64,000 bases of DNA from Yersinia kristensenii (GTDB lineage Bacteria > Pseudomonadota > Gammaproteobacteria > Enterobacterales > Enterobacteriaceae): contig NZ_UHIY01000001.1 of the NCBI RefSeq assembly GCF_900460525.1, forward strand, positions 2,418,001-2,482,000, in the 5' to 3' direction. Position 1 is the stretch's first letter. Every line of letters starts with the position of its first letter. The notes under the pieces were generated by a model. The model worked only from the letters and a program-made list of their open reading frames with translations. It ran no database searches and was not told the origin of the DNA. The position numbers and the translations under genes were made by a program. Of this stretch, positions 28,099 through 39,331 are shown piece by piece.

Positions 28099-30546
28099 TT
28101 ATGCGGCTTCAGTCTGCCGTTGTTTAGCGGGCTGCTTGGCCACCGGCTTGGCAGCCAGTTCATCAGCCTCGAATTCATCGACATTAATAGAGCGCAGGCG
28201 GCTAGCTTCTGCTTTGGTCAGTATTGCGGCTTCCTCAGCATTAATTTTCCCTTCAGCTAATGCGCGTTTAGCCAGTTTATCCAGTTGGGTAAATGGCAGG
28301 CTCTTACCCGCGTCTTTACTCAGGCGCTTATGAATCGGCTCTGCGGCAATGACATCCAGCAATGCCGCCTCCAGCAAACCAACCGGGTTAAACTCGCTCG
28401 GTGTCAGATATTGACCACGACCAATCCGGCTGCGGGTGGCTGACGGAACTTGCAGCAGTTGCGCCAACTGATGGTCCAGATGGTCTGATGGCGCTTGATG
28501 TACACGGCCGAACGGGAAGACAACCAACCGCATTAACCCGGCAATAAAGCCATTCGGGAAGTTACGCAGTAAATCATCCAGCGCTTGTTCCGCTTGATTC
28601 AGGGCATCTTGCACACCCCAGTGCACCAGCGGTAAATCTTCTTTCTGACGGCCTTCATCTTCATAGCGTTTCAAGGTGGCTGATGCCAGATACATTTGGC
28701 TAAGAATATCCCCCAAGCGGGCAGAAATACGCTCGCGGCGTTTCAGGCTGCCCCCCAGAACCCCCATCGAGACATCAGATAACAATGCCAGATTGGCGCT
28801 CAGCCGGTTTAGATGCTGATAATAGCGGCGAGTACTGTCTTTGACCGGTGTGGCGCTGGTACGGCCATTGGTCAGCCCGAGCCAGAAGCTACGAACTTTG
28901 CTGCTGCCCACGTGGCCCAAGTGACCAAACAGCGCTTTATCAAAGGCGGCAACATCGTTAGATTGCGCCGCAGCCATTTCATCAAGTACGAATGGATGGC
29001 AACGGATAGCGCCCTGACCGAAGATAATCATGCTGCGGGTCAGTATGTTCGCGCCCTCCACGGTGATACCGATAGGCGCGCCCTGATAACCGCGGGCAAT
29101 AAAGTTAGCCGGGCCAAGACAGATGCCTTTACCGCCAGCAATATCCATCGCGTCCATGACCGCGCGTTGGCCACGATGAGTACAGTGATATTTAACAATG
29201 GCGGACAGTACCGCCGGTTTTTCGCCCAGCATGATGCCACTGGTAATTAAGGTTGCGGCGGCATCCATCACATAAGTGTTACCGGCAATGCGGGCCAATG
29301 GCTCTTCAATCCCTTCCATTTTGCCAATTGAGACTTTGAACTGACGGCGGATATAGGAATAAGCGCCAATCCCCATCGCCACACTTTTCAAGCTACCCGT
29401 GGCGTTGGAAGGCAATGTAATACCGCGCCCCACTGACAGACATTCTACCAGCATCCGCCAGCCCTGACCGGCCATTTGAGGCCCGCCAATAATGTAGTCA
29501 ATGGGCACAAAGATATCATTACCGCGAGTCGGGCCATTTTGGAATGGCACATTCAGCGGGAAGTGGCGATGACCAATTTCCACCCCTGGGGTATTGGTTG
29601 GGATAAGCGCGCAGGTAATCCCCAAATCAACTGTCTCACCCAGTAAATGTTCGGGGTCAGATAATTTGAATGCCAGCCCGAGTACCGTGGCGATGGGCGC
29701 GAGGGTAATATAGCGTTTGTTCCAGGTCAGGCGCATGCCCAGTACCTGTTTACCTTGCCATTCCCCCATACACACTATCCCGGTATCTGGGATGGCACCG
29801 GCATCTGAACCTGCTTCCGGGCTGGTCAGAGCAAAACAAGGAATTTCGTCGCCACGGGCCAAACCCGGTAAATAATGATTTTTTTGCTCTTCAGTCCCAT
29901 AGTGTTGCAGTAATTCACCGGGGCCGAGGGAGTTAGGTACGCCGACGGTGATGGCCAAAATACCCGATACACCAGACAGTTTTTGTAATACCCGGGCTTG
30001 AGCATAGGCGGAGAAATCAAGGCCGCCGTACTCTTTCTTAATGATCATCGCAAAGAAGCGATTTTCCTTCAAATAAGCCCAAAGTTCTGGCGGTAAATCA
30101 GCTAATTCATGGGTAATCTGGAAGTCATTCGCCATACGACAGGCTTCTTCAACCGGCCCATCGATAAAAGCTTGCTCTTCGGCAGTTAATTGCGGTTTGG
30201 GATAATTGTGCAGCTTCTTCCAGTCAGGTTGGCCCTGGAATAAATCCCCTTCCCACCAAGTTGTGCCCGCATCAATCGCTTCTTTTTCAGTTCGTGACAT
30301 AGCTGGCATGACTTTACGGAACATGCGCAATGCACGCGCTGAAAATAGGGATTTGCGCAGCGGCGTGAAGGTCAGAGGCAGTAGAACAATCACTAGCGGC
30401 AATAATGCCCAGTATGACCATAACTGCACAGCCCCCATAGCGGCGGTGTAAACCACCAGAACCAAACTGCTGAGGTACAGGTTTACCCGGTGATAGAACA
30501 GCACACCAATAAGAACCAGCAAGGCAACAATACTAAGAACCATCAT
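28099..30546 (-). CDS. fadE: Acyl-CoA dehydrogenase FadE
   Basis: 815 residues, matching E. coli FadE (814) almost throughout. The N-terminus has two hydrophobic segments (about 2-25 and 28-62) that tether it to the membrane. The dehydrogenase core follows, with [41 protein letters not shown] and [27 protein letters not shown] C-terminal segments (here [15 protein letters not shown]). It catalyses the first, FAD-dependent step of fatty-acid beta-oxidation. The start has two consecutive ATG codons behind AGGAGC. A FadR-like site lies just upstream. Confidence 0.97.
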   Translation of the reverse strand: MMVLSIVALLVLIGVLFYHRVNLYLSSLVLVVYTAAMGAVQLWSYWALLPLVIVLLPLTFTPLRKSLFSARALRMFRKVMPAMSRTEKEAIDAGTTWWEGDLFQGQPDWKKLHNYPKPQLTAEEQAFIDGPVEEACRMANDFQITHELADLPPELWAYLKENRFFAMIIKKEYGGLDFSAYAQARVLQKLSGVSGILAITVGVPNSLGPGELLQHYGTEEQKNHYLPGLARGDEIPCFALTSPEAGSDAGAIPDTGIVCMGEWQGKQVLGMRLTWNKRYITLAPIATVLGLAFKLSDPEHLLGETVDLGITCALIPTNTPGVEIGHRHFPLNVPFQNGPTRGNDIFVPIDYIIGGPQMAGQGWRMLVECLSVGRGITLPSNATGSLKSVAMGIGAYSYIRRQFKVSIGKMEGIEEPLARIAGNTYVMDAAATLITSGIMLGEKPAVLSAIVKYHCTHRGQRAVMDAMDIAGGKGICLGPANFIARGYQGAPIGITVEGANILTRSMIIFGQGAIRCHPFVLDEMAAAQSNDVAAFDKALFGHLGHVGSSKVRSFWLGLTNGRTSATPVKDSTRRYYQHLNRLSANLALLSDVSMGVLGGSLKRRERISARLGDILSQMYLASATLKRYEDEGRQKEDLPLVHWGVQDALNQAEQALDDLLRNFPNGFIAGLMRLVVFPFGRVHQAPSDHLDHQLAQLLQVPSATRSRIGRGQYLTPSEFNPVGLLEAALLDVIAAEPIHKRLSKDAGKSLPFTQLDKLAKRALAEGKINAEEAAILTKAEASRLRSINVDEFEADELAAKPVAKQPAKQRQTEAA

Positions 30547-30564
30547 AATGAAGCTCCTGAGATG

Positions 30565-30583
30565 TAGGAGGTCTGACCTGTTG
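30565..30583. promoter_or_regulatory. Candidate FadR operator upstream of fadE
   Basis: Core GGTCTGACC at 30570-30578 matches the FadR palindrome core GGTCNGACC exactly; the right flank TGTT agrees at 3 of 4 positions, the left flank poorly. It lies about 25 bp from the fadE start, as expected for repression in the absence of long-chain acyl-CoA. Confidence 0.55.
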
Positions 30584-30780
30584 AGTGATACATTTGTTGT
30601 AGTTCATCTCATTATTTTTATCAATACCATTACATGTTATTTACAACTCACCTCACAAATTGACAGCACTAACCGCGAAAACTGTACTGGCTAATTCATT
30701 ACAGTACTTCTCGCAGTTTATGCTATCCGGTACACTGGCGGCGGACGAATATTTAGGTATAGAACGATAAAGAGGCTCCT

Positions 30781-31362
30781 ATGTACCAGGATTTAATCCG
30801 CAGTGAACTGAACGAAGCCGCAGACACACTGGCAAACTTTCTGAAAGATGATGCCAATATTGATGCCATCCAGCGCGCAGCTGTATTATTAGCTGATTCT
30901 TTTAAAGCTGGCGGTAAAGTGTTGTCATGCGGTAATGGTGGCTCCCATTGTGATGCCATGCATTTTGCCGAAGAGCTGACCGGCCGTTACCGTGAGAATC
31001 GCCCCGGTTATCCGGCTATTGCGATTTCAGATGTCAGCCATCTCTCTTGTGTCAGTAACGATTTTGGCTATGACTATGTTTTCTCTCGCTATGTTGAAGC
31101 TGTAGGCCGTGAAGGGGACGTGCTGCTCGGTATTTCCACTTCAGGTAATTCAGGTAATATCATTAAAGCCATTGAAGCTGCACGTGCTAAAGGCATGAAA
31201 GTCATTACCCTGACAGGTAAAGATGGCGGCAAAATGGCCGGCTCTGCGGATATCGAAATTCGTGTTCCTCATTTCGGCTATGCAGATCGTATTCAGGAAA
31301 TTCATATTAAAGTGATTCACATCTTGATTCAGTTGATTGAAAAAGAGATGGTAAAAGCCTGA
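30781..31362 (+). CDS. gmhA: Sedoheptulose-7-phosphate isomerase
   Basis: 193-residue SIS-domain enzyme (also lpcA). The phosphosugar site is seen in [24 protein letters not shown] (about residues 50-73) and [16 protein letters not shown] (about 118-133), and a late His is in [16 protein letters not shown]. It makes D-glycero-D-manno-heptose-7-phosphate, the first step of the heptose supply for the LPS inner core. The ribosome site AAGAGG is 8 bases before the ATG. The fadE-gmhA divergence is the same as in E. coli. Confidence 0.97.
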   Translation: MYQDLIRSELNEAADTLANFLKDDANIDAIQRAAVLLADSFKAGGKVLSCGNGGSHCDAMHFAEELTGRYRENRPGYPAIAISDVSHLSCVSNDFGYDYVFSRYVEAVGREGDVLLGISTSGNSGNIIKAIEAARAKGMKVITLTGKDGGKMAGSADIEIRVPHFGYADRIQEIHIKVIHILIQLIEKEMVKA

Positions 31363-31370
31363 TTTTCTGA

Positions 31371-31395
31371 GGTGATCAACGGCCAGTTGATCACC
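31371..31395. terminator. Hairpin downstream of gmhA
   Basis: Perfect 10-bp stem GGTGATCAAC-GGCCA-GTTGATCACC starting 9 bp after the gmhA stop. Only TTA follows, so termination without a factor would be weak. Confidence 0.6.
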
Positions 31396-31452
31396 TTATG
31401 GCTAAGTGAACAATACGGCGCTTGAAGCCCTATTTGGTGCGCGGAGGAATAT

Positions 31453-32235
31453 ATGTGCGAATTGCTCGGAATGAGCGCAAATGTTCCGACGGATATTTGC
31501 TTTAGCTTTACGGGTTTGGTGCAACGGGGCGGGGGAACAGGCCCACACAAAGATGGCTGGGGAATTACTTTCTATGAAGGTAATGGGTGCCGCACGTTTA
31601 AAGATCCTCAACCCAGTTTTAATTCGCCCATTGCCCGATTGGTGCAAGATTATCCGATCAAATCCTGTGCAGTAGTTTCCCATATTCGTCAGGCAAATCG
31701 GGGGGAAGTCGCATTAGAAAATACCCATCCTTTTACCCGTGAAATGTGGGGGCGAAATTGGACTTATGCCCATAACGGCCAACTTAAAGGCTATCGCCAA
31801 TGGGATACCGGAACTTTCCGGCCTATTGGCCAAACAGACAGTGAATATGCTTTCTGCTGGCTACTGAATCAACTGGCAAAACGCTACCCCCGCACGCCGA
31901 GTAACTGGCCCGCGGTATTTCGCTATATTGGCACCTTGTGTGAGCAATTACGCGCTAAAGGGGTGTTTAATATGTTGCTTTCGGATGGGCGTTTTGTCAT
32001 GGCGTTCTGTTCGACCAATTTATATTGGATAACACGCCGCGCTCCTTTCGGTAAAGCGACTTTGCTGGATCAAGATGTTGAAATCGATTTTCAGCGCCAG
32101 ACCACACCCAACGATGTGGTCACGGTGATTGCTACGCAGCCCTTAACCGGCAATGAAACCTGGCACAAAATTGCACCAGGCGAATTTGAATTATTCTGTT
32201 TTGGTGAGCGTATTGGCTTTGGTCAGAGCATCTGA
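31453..32235 (+). CDS. yafJ: Class II glutamine amidotransferase YafJ
   Basis: 260 residues. The N-terminal nucleophile Cys2 ([10 protein letters not shown]) is directly after the start Met, behind GGAGGAA. Other Ntn-glutaminase signs are [21 protein letters not shown] and the Asn/Gly of YAHNGQL. E. coli YafJ is a stand-alone glutaminase-fold protein of uncertain physiological role; no second synthase domain is present here. Its last 45 bases overlap the 3' end of convergent yafK. Confidence 0.93.
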   Translation: MCELLGMSANVPTDICFSFTGLVQRGGGTGPHKDGWGITFYEGNGCRTFKDPQPSFNSPIARLVQDYPIKSCAVVSHIRQANRGEVALENTHPFTREMWGRNWTYAHNGQLKGYRQWDTGTFRPIGQTDSEYAFCWLLNQLAKRYPRTPSNWPAVFRYIGTLCEQLRAKGVFNMLLSDGRFVMAFCSTNLYWITRRAPFGKATLLDQDVEIDFQRQTTPNDVVTVIATQPLTGNETWHKIAPGEFELFCFGERIGFGQSI

Positions 32236-32979
32236 TTTTGTCAGGGCATACTGTGATTCTGGTGCACTGGAGGTTGGCGGGCGGCTAAGCACATATTGCC
32301 CGTTAACCACCGAAACTGACGGCGGCATGCGGTTTTTGGCAAAATACTCATAGCCCGGTTGCAATTGACGCCAGAAGTTATAATCCGAAGAGTTACGATG
32401 GCGTTGCATATTTTGTTCGGTCATGCGGAAAGGGTAAATATTGATATCCACTTTTTCCTGCCCAAAGATAAATGCCGTTTGCACGTAGTTAAATATCTCG
32501 TCCATATAGGCGTCAGTCATTGCATAACAGCCGATTGATTTGCAAGCGCCATGGATCATCAGATATTTGCCTGAATAACCTTGCGACTTATCATAATCAT
32601 TTGGGAAGCCAATATTGATTGCCCGATAAAACTTACTGTCGGGTTTTAAATGGCGCATATCAATAGTGTAAAACCCTTCCGGACTTTTAAAATCCCCTTC
32701 ACGGCGCTTTGGGCCAAGTCCACCGGAGAATTCACAGATACGGTAGCTTTGTACCAAACGATATTCGCCTTGTAACCGGGCATATAATTCCAGGATACGT
32801 TCTTCTTTGAAGATTTGAATATAGACCGATGACCCGAGTAATTGCTGTTTTAGTTCTTTAGATACCGCCACAGGCTCACTGGCTGAGCTGGTGAAAGATA
32901 CCGCAGGCAGACAAATTATCGCTGCAAACATTACCGTTGCAGACATTCTCATCGCAAAAAATGGCGCGATTTTGCCCAT
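32191..32979 (-). CDS. yafK: YafK/DpaA, L,D-transpeptidase-fold peptidoglycan amidase that detaches Braun lipoprotein
   Basis: 262 residues with a signal peptide ([20 protein letters not shown] within residues 10-29) and a YkuD-type domain. The catalytic motif reads [16 protein letters not shown] with His and Cys visible (about residues 144-159). E. coli YafK, renamed DpaA, hydrolyses the diaminopimelate-Lpp bond rather than making it. The start follows AGGAAT. The C-terminus is a short Lys/Thr-rich tail from three 18-bp repeats, A-L-T-K-S-D / A-L-T-K-A-N / T-L-T-K-T-E, which lies in the overlap with yafJ. Confidence 0.92.
   Translation of the reverse strand: MGKIAPFFAMRMSATVMFAAIICLPAVSFTSSASEPVAVSKELKQQLLGSSVYIQIFKEERILELYARLQGEYRLVQSYRICEFSGGLGPKRREGDFKSPEGFYTIDMRHLKPDSKFYRAINIGFPNDYDKSQGYSGKYLMIHGACKSIGCYAMTDAYMDEIFNYVQTAFIFGQEKVDINIYPFRMTEQNMQRHRNSSDYNFWRQLQPGYEYFAKNRMPPSVSVVNGQYVLSRPPTSSAPESQYALTKSDALTKANTLTKTE
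32194..32247. repeat. Three 18-bp tandem repeats spanning the yafJ/yafK tail-to-tail overlap
   Basis: Units at 32194-32211, 32212-32229 and 32230-32247, each about two-thirds identical. They encode the C-terminal hexapeptides of YafK on the minus strand and the last residues and stop codon of YafJ on the plus strand. Confidence 0.8.
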
Positions 32980-33449
32980 TTATTATTCCTACTTATATTA
33001 TGTAAATTATGCCACTGCATTCTTTGATTTATATGCGCAGATTATCAGTCAGAGATTTTTTAGCAAACTATGTTTTGTATAAAATAAATACAAAATCGGT
33101 AAAGATGAATTAATGATACGATTTTACCGAATACATATCCGATTTTGCAGTAAATTATTTGTATTTGCTTGACTCAAGTCACTGCATTTGTCAGACAGTG
33201 CCAAAGGGAAATGCTAAAATTGCCCACTGCTGATGACCTGCTCAATTAATGGTTGTTTTCTATTCAATGACACCTGGTATGGGGTCAGCATTAATTTCTG
33301 AGACTCTTTCGGCCAATATTTATGTTTGTCTAATTGACTCAGTATTAAAGTGCCATTTAACTGAACAATGAAAGAATATTCTCTTTGTGTGGCTGTACAT
33401 TCTGGGCTAAGTGCAGCATTTGATATAACTGATAAAGTAGTTCAACTCT
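32980..33449. other. 470-bp divergent promoter region, yafK and nqrA
   Basis: AT-rich, with no credible ORF. It contains inverted arms AAAATCGG (near 33090) and CCGATTTT (near 33140) and a second inner pair CGGTAAA/TTTACCG. An FNR-like dyad TTGAC-TCAA-GTCAC is present near 33170-33183 (7 of 10 consensus bases). These could regulate either gene; none is proven. Confidence 0.45.
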
Positions 33450-34793
33450 ATGATTAAAATAAAGAAAGGACTAGATCTCCCCATTGCTGGAGCACCTGCA
33501 CAGGTAATAGAAGAGGGGCCAGCAATTCATCATGTGGCCTTGCTCGGTGAAGAGTATGTGGGGATGCGCCCCTCAATGTTAATTCAGGAAGGTGATTGGG
33601 TTAAGAAAGGCCAGCCGCTATTTGAAGATAAAAAAAATCCAGGCGTGATATTTACTGCCCCTGCTAGTGGCAAAGTGAGTGCCATCAATCGCGGTGAGCG
33701 CCGGGTTTTACAATCTGTGGTGATTGACATTGACGGCGATGAGCAAATCCCGTTCGAGCATTATGACGAGTCTTCTCTCAGCCAACTGAGCGAAGAACAA
33801 GTGCAGCGGCTTTTGCAGGTATCCGGCTTATGGACTGCGCTGCGAACCCGCCCTTTCAGCAAGACCCCGGCCCTCGGTAGCCGTCCACGAGCTATTTTTG
33901 TTAGCGCCATGGATACCCAACCGCTGGCGGCTGATCCGCAGGTGATTATTGCCACTGAGTCTGCTGCTTTCAATCACGGCTTAACAGTATTGTCCCGCCT
34001 GACGGAGGGCAAAGTGCATGTTTGTCATGCGCCGAGGCAAATAGTGGCCAGCCATCCGAATGCGCAGGTGACTTACAATGAGTTCTCCGGCCCGCATCCC
34101 GCCGGTCTGGTGGGGACTCACATCCACTTCCTTGAACCGGTCAGTCTGAACAAGATTGTCTGGCATGTGGGTTATCAGGATGTCATTGCTATTGGAAAAT
34201 TATTTACCCGTGGTGAGTTGTGGACTGATCGTATCGTCGCCGTCGCAGGCCCACAGGTAAATCAGCCGGTTTTACTGCGCACTCGTCTCGGGGCGAGTTT
34301 ATCTGAATTGACCACCGGTCGGCTGAAAGAGGGGGATAATCGCATTATCTCCGGTTCAGTGCTCAGTGGTACTGCCTTCTCCGCCACTCATGGCTATCTG
34401 GGGCGTTTTCATCAACAAGTGTCCGTTATCCGCGAAGGGCGAGAGAAAGAGCTATTCGGTTGGGTGATGCCTGGGCGTGATAAATACTCTATTACTCGCA
34501 CCACATTGGGCCATTTCTTCAAGCGCAAATTGTTTGCTTTCTCCACTGATATGCAAGGGGGGGAGCGCGCGATGGTGCCGATTGGCAACTATGAGCGCGT
34601 TATGCCACTGGATATTCTGGCCACTCATTTGCTACGTGACCTGTTATCTGGCGATACCGACAGCGCTGCGGCTCTGGGGTGTCTGGAATTGGATGAAGAA
34701 GATTTGGCTCTGTGTACATTTGTCTGCCCCGGTAAGTATGAATATGGGCCGGTATTGCGCGACATACTGACCAAGATTGAGCAGGAAGGATAA
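33450..34793 (+). CDS. nqrA: Na+-translocating NADH:quinone reductase subunit A
   Basis: 447 residues, colinear with Vibrio Nqr[17 protein letters not shown] start, [48 protein letters not shown] and [16 protein letters not shown] near the end. It is the cytoplasmic quinone-site subunit without a covalent cofactor. It is first of nqrABCDEF, with 3 bp before nqrB. The promoter lies in the preceding 470-bp gap. Confidence 0.97.
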   Translation: MIKIKKGLDLPIAGAPAQVIEEGPAIHHVALLGEEYVGMRPSMLIQEGDWVKKGQPLFEDKKNPGVIFTAPASGKVSAINRGERRVLQSVVIDIDGDEQIPFEHYDESSLSQLSEEQVQRLLQVSGLWTALRTRPFSKTPALGSRPRAIFVSAMDTQPLAADPQVIIATESAAFNHGLTVLSRLTEGKVHVCHAPRQIVASHPNAQVTYNEFSGPHPAGLVGTHIHFLEPVSLNKIVWHVGYQDVIAIGKLFTRGELWTDRIVAVAGPQVNQPVLLRTRLGASLSELTTGRLKEGDNRIISGSVLSGTAFSATHGYLGRFHQQVSVIREGREKELFGWVMPGRDKYSITRTTLGHFFKRKLFAFSTDMQGGERAMVPIGNYERVMPLDILATHLLRDLLSGDTDSAAALGCLELDEEDLALCTFVCPGKYEYGPVLRDILTKIEQEG

Positions 34794-34796
34794 CCG

Positions 34797-36038
34797 ATGG
34801 GCCTGAAAAGTTTTCTTGAGAAAATAGAGCACCACTTTGAAGCCGGTGGGAAGCTCGAGAAGTATTATCCGCTGTATGAAGCTGCGGCCACCATTTTTTA
34901 TACGCAAGGCAAAGTGACACCGGGTGCCTCTCACGTTCGTGATGCTATCGATCTAAAACGAATGATGATTTTGGTGTGGCTGGCAGTATTCCCGGCGATG
35001 TTCTGGGGGATGTATAACGTCGGTGGGCAGTCGATTCCGGCCTTAAACCAACTTTACAGTGGCGCGGAGCTGCAACAGATTATTGCCAGCGATTGGCATT
35101 ACCGGCTGGCACAAATGCTGGGTGCATCATTGGCACCAGACGCCAATTGGGTGAGTAAAATGGTGCTGGGGGCGGTCTATTTCCTGCCCATTTATGCAGT
35201 CGTATTTGTGGTGGGCGGCTTCTGGGAAGTGGTGTTCTCCATTATTCGCAAGCATGAAATCAACGAAGGTTTCTTTGTGACCTCGATTCTGTTTTCCCTG
35301 ATAGTTCCGCCGACATTGCCATTATGGCAGGCGGCGCTGGGGATCTCATTTGGGGTGGTGATTGGTAAAGAGATCTTCGGCGGCACTGGGCGTAATTTCC
35401 TCAACCCGGCACTGGCTGGGCGCGCTTTCCTGTTCTTTGCTTATCCGGCGCAAATATCTGGTGACTTGGTCTGGACTGCCGCCGATGGTTTTTCTGGCGC
35501 AACGCCCTTATCGCAATGGAGTGTTAACGGTAGCCACAGTTTAGTCAATACGATTAGCGGCCAACCTATCACCTGGATGGATGCATTCCTCGGCAATATT
35601 CCTGGTTCTATTGGTGAAGTCTCTACGCTAATGATCTTGATTGGCGGGGCCATTATCATCTTCGGGCGTGTAGCGTCCTGGCGAATTGTGGCTGGGGTCA
35701 TGATCGGCATGATGGCGACGGCCTACCTGTTTAACTGGGTCGGCTCCAGCACCAACCCCTTATTCGCCATGCCATGGTATTGGCACTTGGTGCTCGGCGG
35801 CTTTGCTTTCGGCATGATTTTTATGGCAACCGACCCGGTATCCGCCTCCTTTACCAATAAAGGCAAGTGGTGGTATGGCGGCTTGATTGGCGCGATGTGT
35901 GTTTTGATCCGCGTGGCCAATCCAGCGTATCCGGAGGGAATGATGTTGGCGATTCTGTTCGCTAACCTGTTTGCGCCACTGTTCGATTATGTGGTTGTTC
36001 AGGCCAATATCAAGCGGAGGAAAGCCCGTGGCGAATGA
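34797..36038 (+). CDS. nqrB: Na+-NQR subunit B
   Basis: 413-residue membrane subunit with about ten hydrophobic segments. The covalent FMN attachment motif S-G-A-T is present with Thr236, the same residue number as in Vibrio cholerae NqrB. NqrB forms much of the sodium channel and, with NqrA, the quinone site. The 3' end overlaps nqrC by 11 bp. Confidence 0.97.
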   Translation: MGLKSFLEKIEHHFEAGGKLEKYYPLYEAAATIFYTQGKVTPGASHVRDAIDLKRMMILVWLAVFPAMFWGMYNVGGQSIPALNQLYSGAELQQIIASDWHYRLAQMLGASLAPDANWVSKMVLGAVYFLPIYAVVFVVGGFWEVVFSIIRKHEINEGFFVTSILFSLIVPPTLPLWQAALGISFGVVIGKEIFGGTGRNFLNPALAGRAFLFFAYPAQISGDLVWTAADGFSGATPLSQWSVNGSHSLVNTISGQPITWMDAFLGNIPGSIGEVSTLMILIGGAIIIFGRVASWRIVAGVMIGMMATAYLFNWVGSSTNPLFAMPWYWHLVLGGFAFGMIFMATDPVSASFTNKGKWWYGGLIGAMCVLIRVANPAYPEGMMLAILFANLFAPLFDYVVVQANIKRRKARGE

Positions 36039-36828
36039 TAAACCAAGAAATAATGACAGCATCGGCAAAACACTGCTGGTGGTCATTGTGCTGTGTTTGG
36101 TGTGTTCAGTCATCGTGGCTGGCGCGGCGGTGGGCTTGAAAGCCAAGCAACAAGAACAGCGCTTGTTGGATAAACAGCGCAATATTTTAGCGGTGGCCGG
36201 TTTACTGCAACCGAGAATGCCAGCGGAGGAAGTGCAGAGTGAGTTTGCACAGCGGATTGAACCGCGTCTGCTCGATTTACAAAGCGGTGAGTTCATTCAA
36301 CAAGATCCCGCGACGTTTGATCGCGCACAGGCACTACGTGATAACCAAATGAGTATCGCGCTGACTCCGGCACAAGATATTGCGGGTATCCGTCGTCGGG
36401 CGAATGTGGTTGAAATTTATCTGGTACGCAATGACAGCGGGCAGATAAATAAAATCGTGTTACCGATTTACGGTTCTGGTTTGTGGTCAATGATGTATGC
36501 CTTTGTTGCCATAGATACCGACGGCAAAACAGTCCGCGGCATTACTTATTACGACCAGGGCGAGACACCGGGGCTTGGGGGCGAGATTGAGAACCCAATT
36601 TGGCGTAACCAATGGATTGGCAAGCGCTTATTTGATGACCAAGGGCAACCGGCTATTCGTATTGTTAAAGGACGGGCACCTGCTAACGATCCCCATGCAA
36701 TAGATGGTTTATCCGGAGCAACGCTGACCTCCAATGGGGTACAAAATAGCTTTGATTTTTGGCTCGGTGAAAACGGCTTTGGCCCGTTCCTGAAAAAAGT
36801 GCGCGAAGGGGCGTTAAAAAATGGCTGA
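36028..36828 (+). CDS. nqrC: Na+-NQR subunit C
   Basis: 266 residues with one N-terminal membrane helix ([22 protein letters not shown], about residues 13-34) and a periplasmic FMN domain. The flavinylation motif D-G-L-S-G-A-T has Thr232 as acceptor. I chose the GTG at 36028 (V-A-N-D-K-P-R) behind CGGAGGAAAG; the longer ATG frame from 35971 would be buried in nqrB. FMN is attached by ApbE, encoded just downstream of the operon. Confidence 0.95.
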   Translation: MANDKPRNNDSIGKTLLVVIVLCLVCSVIVAGAAVGLKAKQQEQRLLDKQRNILAVAGLLQPRMPAEEVQSEFAQRIEPRLLDLQSGEFIQQDPATFDRAQALRDNQMSIALTPAQDIAGIRRRANVVEIYLVRNDSGQINKIVLPIYGSGLWSMMYAFVAIDTDGKTVRGITYYDQGETPGLGGEIENPIWRNQWIGKRLFDDQGQPAIRIVKGRAPANDPHAIDGLSGATLTSNGVQNSFDFWLGENGFGPFLKKVREGALKNG

Positions 36829-37450
36829 TAGCAAAGAGATTAAACGAGTTTTATTGGGGCCGTTATTTGATAACAACCCGATTGCGCTGCAAATCTTGGG
36901 CGTATGTTCAGCATTGGCCGTCACCACCAAGCTGGAAACCGCTTTAGTGATGACGCTGGCGGTCACCTTGGTGACGGCGTTCTCCAGTTTCTTCATCTCA
37001 CTGATCCGCAAGCATATTCCAAACAGTGTGCGCATCATTGTTCAGATGGTGATTATTGCTTCGCTAGTGATTGTGGTGGATCAGATCCTACGGGCCTATG
37101 CCTATGAGATATCTAAACAGCTCTCAGTATTTGTTGGTCTGATTATCACTAACTGCATTGTGATGGGGCGTGCCGAAGCTTATGCAATGAAATCCCCGCC
37201 AATCGAAAGCTTTATGGATGGCATCGGCAATGGCTTGGGTTATGGCGTGGTGCTAGTGCTGGTGGGCTTTGTCCGTGAGTTGATTGGCTCGGGTAAGTTG
37301 TTTGGTGTGACGGTGTTGGAAACTGTCCAGAATGGCGGTTGGTATCAGCCTAATGGATTATTCCTGCTGGCACCTAGCGCATTCTTTATCATTGGTTTGC
37401 TGATTTGGGGCCTACGAACCCTGAAACCTGCGCAGATTGAGAAGGAGTAA
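36821..37450 (+). CDS. nqrD: Na+-NQR subunit D
   Basis: 209-residue integral membrane protein with about six helices; it shows the family segments [24 protein letters not shown] and [18 protein letters not shown]. The conserved Cys in each of NqrD and NqrE (here C29 region and the TNCIV Cys) lies where the intramembrane iron centre sits in the complex. It overlaps nqrC by 8 bp. Confidence 0.97.
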   Translation: MADSKEIKRVLLGPLFDNNPIALQILGVCSALAVTTKLETALVMTLAVTLVTAFSSFFISLIRKHIPNSVRIIVQMVIIASLVIVVDQILRAYAYEISKQLSVFVGLIITNCIVMGRAEAYAMKSPPIESFMDGIGNGLGYGVVLVLVGFVRELIGSGKLFGVTVLETVQNGGWYQPNGLFLLAPSAFFIIGLLIWGLRTLKPAQIEKE

Positions 37451-37456
37451 TTGACG

Positions 37457-38053
37457 ATGGAACATTACATCAGTCTGTTTGTCCGCGCAGTGTTTGTCGA
37501 GAATATGGCGTTAGCGTTTTTCTTGGGGATGTGTACTTTCCTCGCGGTTTCCAAGAAAGTCTCGACTGCTTTTGGCTTGGGCATTGCAGTAACAGTAGTT
37601 TTGGGCATTTCTGTACCCGCTAACAATTTGGTTTATAACCTGGTTCTGCGCGATGGTGCATTGGTTGAAGGTGTTGACCTTAGCTTCCTGAACTTCATCA
37701 CTTTTATTGGCGTAATTGCCGCCATTGTACAGGTTCTGGAGATGATTCTTGATCGCTATTTCCCCGCACTGTACAACGCATTGGGCATTTTCCTGCCACT
37801 GATTACGGTGAACTGTGCCATCTTCGGCGGTGTGTCATTTATGGCCCAGCGTGACTACAACTTCCCTGAATCCATTGTGTATGGCTTTGGTTCCGGTATT
37901 GGTTGGATGCTGGCGATTGTGGCGTTAGCGGGTATTCGCGAAAAAATGAAATATGCCAATGTGCCCGCGGGCTTACAGGGGCTAGGGATCACCTTTATCA
38001 CCACCGGATTGATGGCCTTAGGGTTTATGTCTTTCTCCGGCGTGAACCTATAA
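37457..38053 (+). CDS. nqrE: Na+-NQR subunit E
   Basis: 198-residue membrane subunit homologous to NqrD with inverted topology. It starts [28 protein letters not shown], as in Vibrio, so the ATG at 37457 is preferred over a TTG two codons earlier. TVNCAIFGG carries the second iron-site Cys. It lies 6 bp after nqrD. Confidence 0.96.
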   Translation: MEHYISLFVRAVFVENMALAFFLGMCTFLAVSKKVSTAFGLGIAVTVVLGISVPANNLVYNLVLRDGALVEGVDLSFLNFITFIGVIAAIVQVLEMILDRYFPALYNALGIFLPLITVNCAIFGGVSFMAQRDYNFPESIVYGFGSGIGWMLAIVALAGIREKMKYANVPAGLQGLGITFITTGLMALGFMSFSGVNL

Positions 38054-38068
38054 AGGCAGGAATAATTC

Positions 38069-39292
38069 ATGGAAATAATTCTGGGCGTAGTGATGTTCAC
38101 CCTCATTGTACTGGCATTGACGGTGATGATTTTATTTGCCAAGTCAAAGCTGGTGAATACCGGTGATATTACAATTGATATAAATGAAGATACGGATAAA
38201 AGTTTTACCGCTCCGGCCGGGGATAAGCTGCTCAATATGCTTTCCAGCCATGGCATATTCGTTTCTTCAGCATGCGGCGGTGGCGGTTCTTGCGGGCAGT
38301 GCCGGGTAACAATTAAAGAAGGCGGCGGGGATATTCTGCCGACCGAGCTTTCTCATATCTCCAAGCGGGAAGCAAAAGAAGGCTGCCGGCTGGCATGTCA
38401 GGTTAGTGTGAAGCAAAACCTGAAAATCGAATTGCCGGAAGAAATCTTTGGGGTGAAAAAGTGGGAATGTGAAGTTATCTCTAATGATAATAAAGCGACA
38501 TTTATCAAAGAGCTGAAGCTTAAAATTCCTGATGGTGAGGTAGTGCCATTCCGTGCAGGGGGCTTTATTCAAATTGAGGCCGAACCCCATACAGTAAAAT
38601 ACGCTGATTTTGATGTGCCAGAGGAATATCGCGGCGACTGGGATAAATTCAATTTGTTCCGGTTTGAGTCAGTGGTTACCGAGCCGACCGTGCGTGCTTA
38701 TTCCATGGCAAACTACCCAGAAGAGCACGGTATTATCCTGCTGAACGTGCGTATCGCTACGCCGCCACCGTCAGTTCCAGATGCCCCTCCGGGGATCATG
38801 TCTTCCTACATCTGGTCACTAAAACCGGGTGATAAAGTGGTTATCTCCGGGCCATTTGGTGAGTTTTTTGCCAAAGATACTGATGCCGAAATGGTCTTTA
38901 TTGGCGGTGGTGCAGGTATGGCGCCCATGCGCTCGCATATTTTTGATCAGCTTAAACGGCTGCATTCTAAGCGCAAGATTAGTTTCTGGTATGGCGCGCG
39001 TTCACGGCGCGAGATGTTTTATGAAGAAGATTTTGATCAGTTACAGGCTGAGAATGATAATTTCCGTTGGCATGTGGCTTTGTCTGACCCACAACCAGAA
39101 GACAATTGGACCGGTTATACCGGCTTCATTCATAACGTGTTATTAGAAAACTACCTTAAAAATCACCCAGCACCTGAAGATTGTGAATTCTATATGTGTG
39201 GTCCACCAATGATGAATGCGGCAGTCATCAAGATGCTAAAAGACCTTGGTGTGGAAGATGAAAATATTATGCTCGATGACTTCGGTGGCTGA
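38069..39292 (+). CDS. nqrF: Na+-NQR subunit F (NADH dehydrogenase, 2Fe-2S and FAD)
   Basis: 407 residues: an N-terminal membrane anchor (about 3-25), a plant-type ferredoxin domain with cluster ligands C69, C75, C78 and C110, then a ferredoxin-reductase domain with [11 protein letters not shown] (FAD), [16 protein letters not shown] (NADH) and [11 protein letters not shown]. This is the NADH entry point of the sodium pump. It is the last structural gene; apbE follows after 39 bp. Confidence 0.98.
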   Translation: MEIILGVVMFTLIVLALTVMILFAKSKLVNTGDITIDINEDTDKSFTAPAGDKLLNMLSSHGIFVSSACGGGGSCGQCRVTIKEGGGDILPTELSHISKREAKEGCRLACQVSVKQNLKIELPEEIFGVKKWECEVISNDNKATFIKELKLKIPDGEVVPFRAGGFIQIEAEPHTVKYADFDVPEEYRGDWDKFNLFRFESVVTEPTVRAYSMANYPEEHGIILLNVRIATPPPSVPDAPPGIMSSYIWSLKPGDKVVISGPFGEFFAKDTDAEMVFIGGGAGMAPMRSHIFDQLKRLHSKRKISFWYGARSRREMFYEEDFDQLQAENDNFRWHVALSDPQPEDNWTGYTGFIHNVLLENYLKNHPAPEDCEFYMCGPPMMNAAVIKMLKDLGVEDENIMLDDFGG

Positions 39293-39331
39293 TTTGCAGC
39301 CACTCGGGTTTCTACAGTAATTGGGGATATT

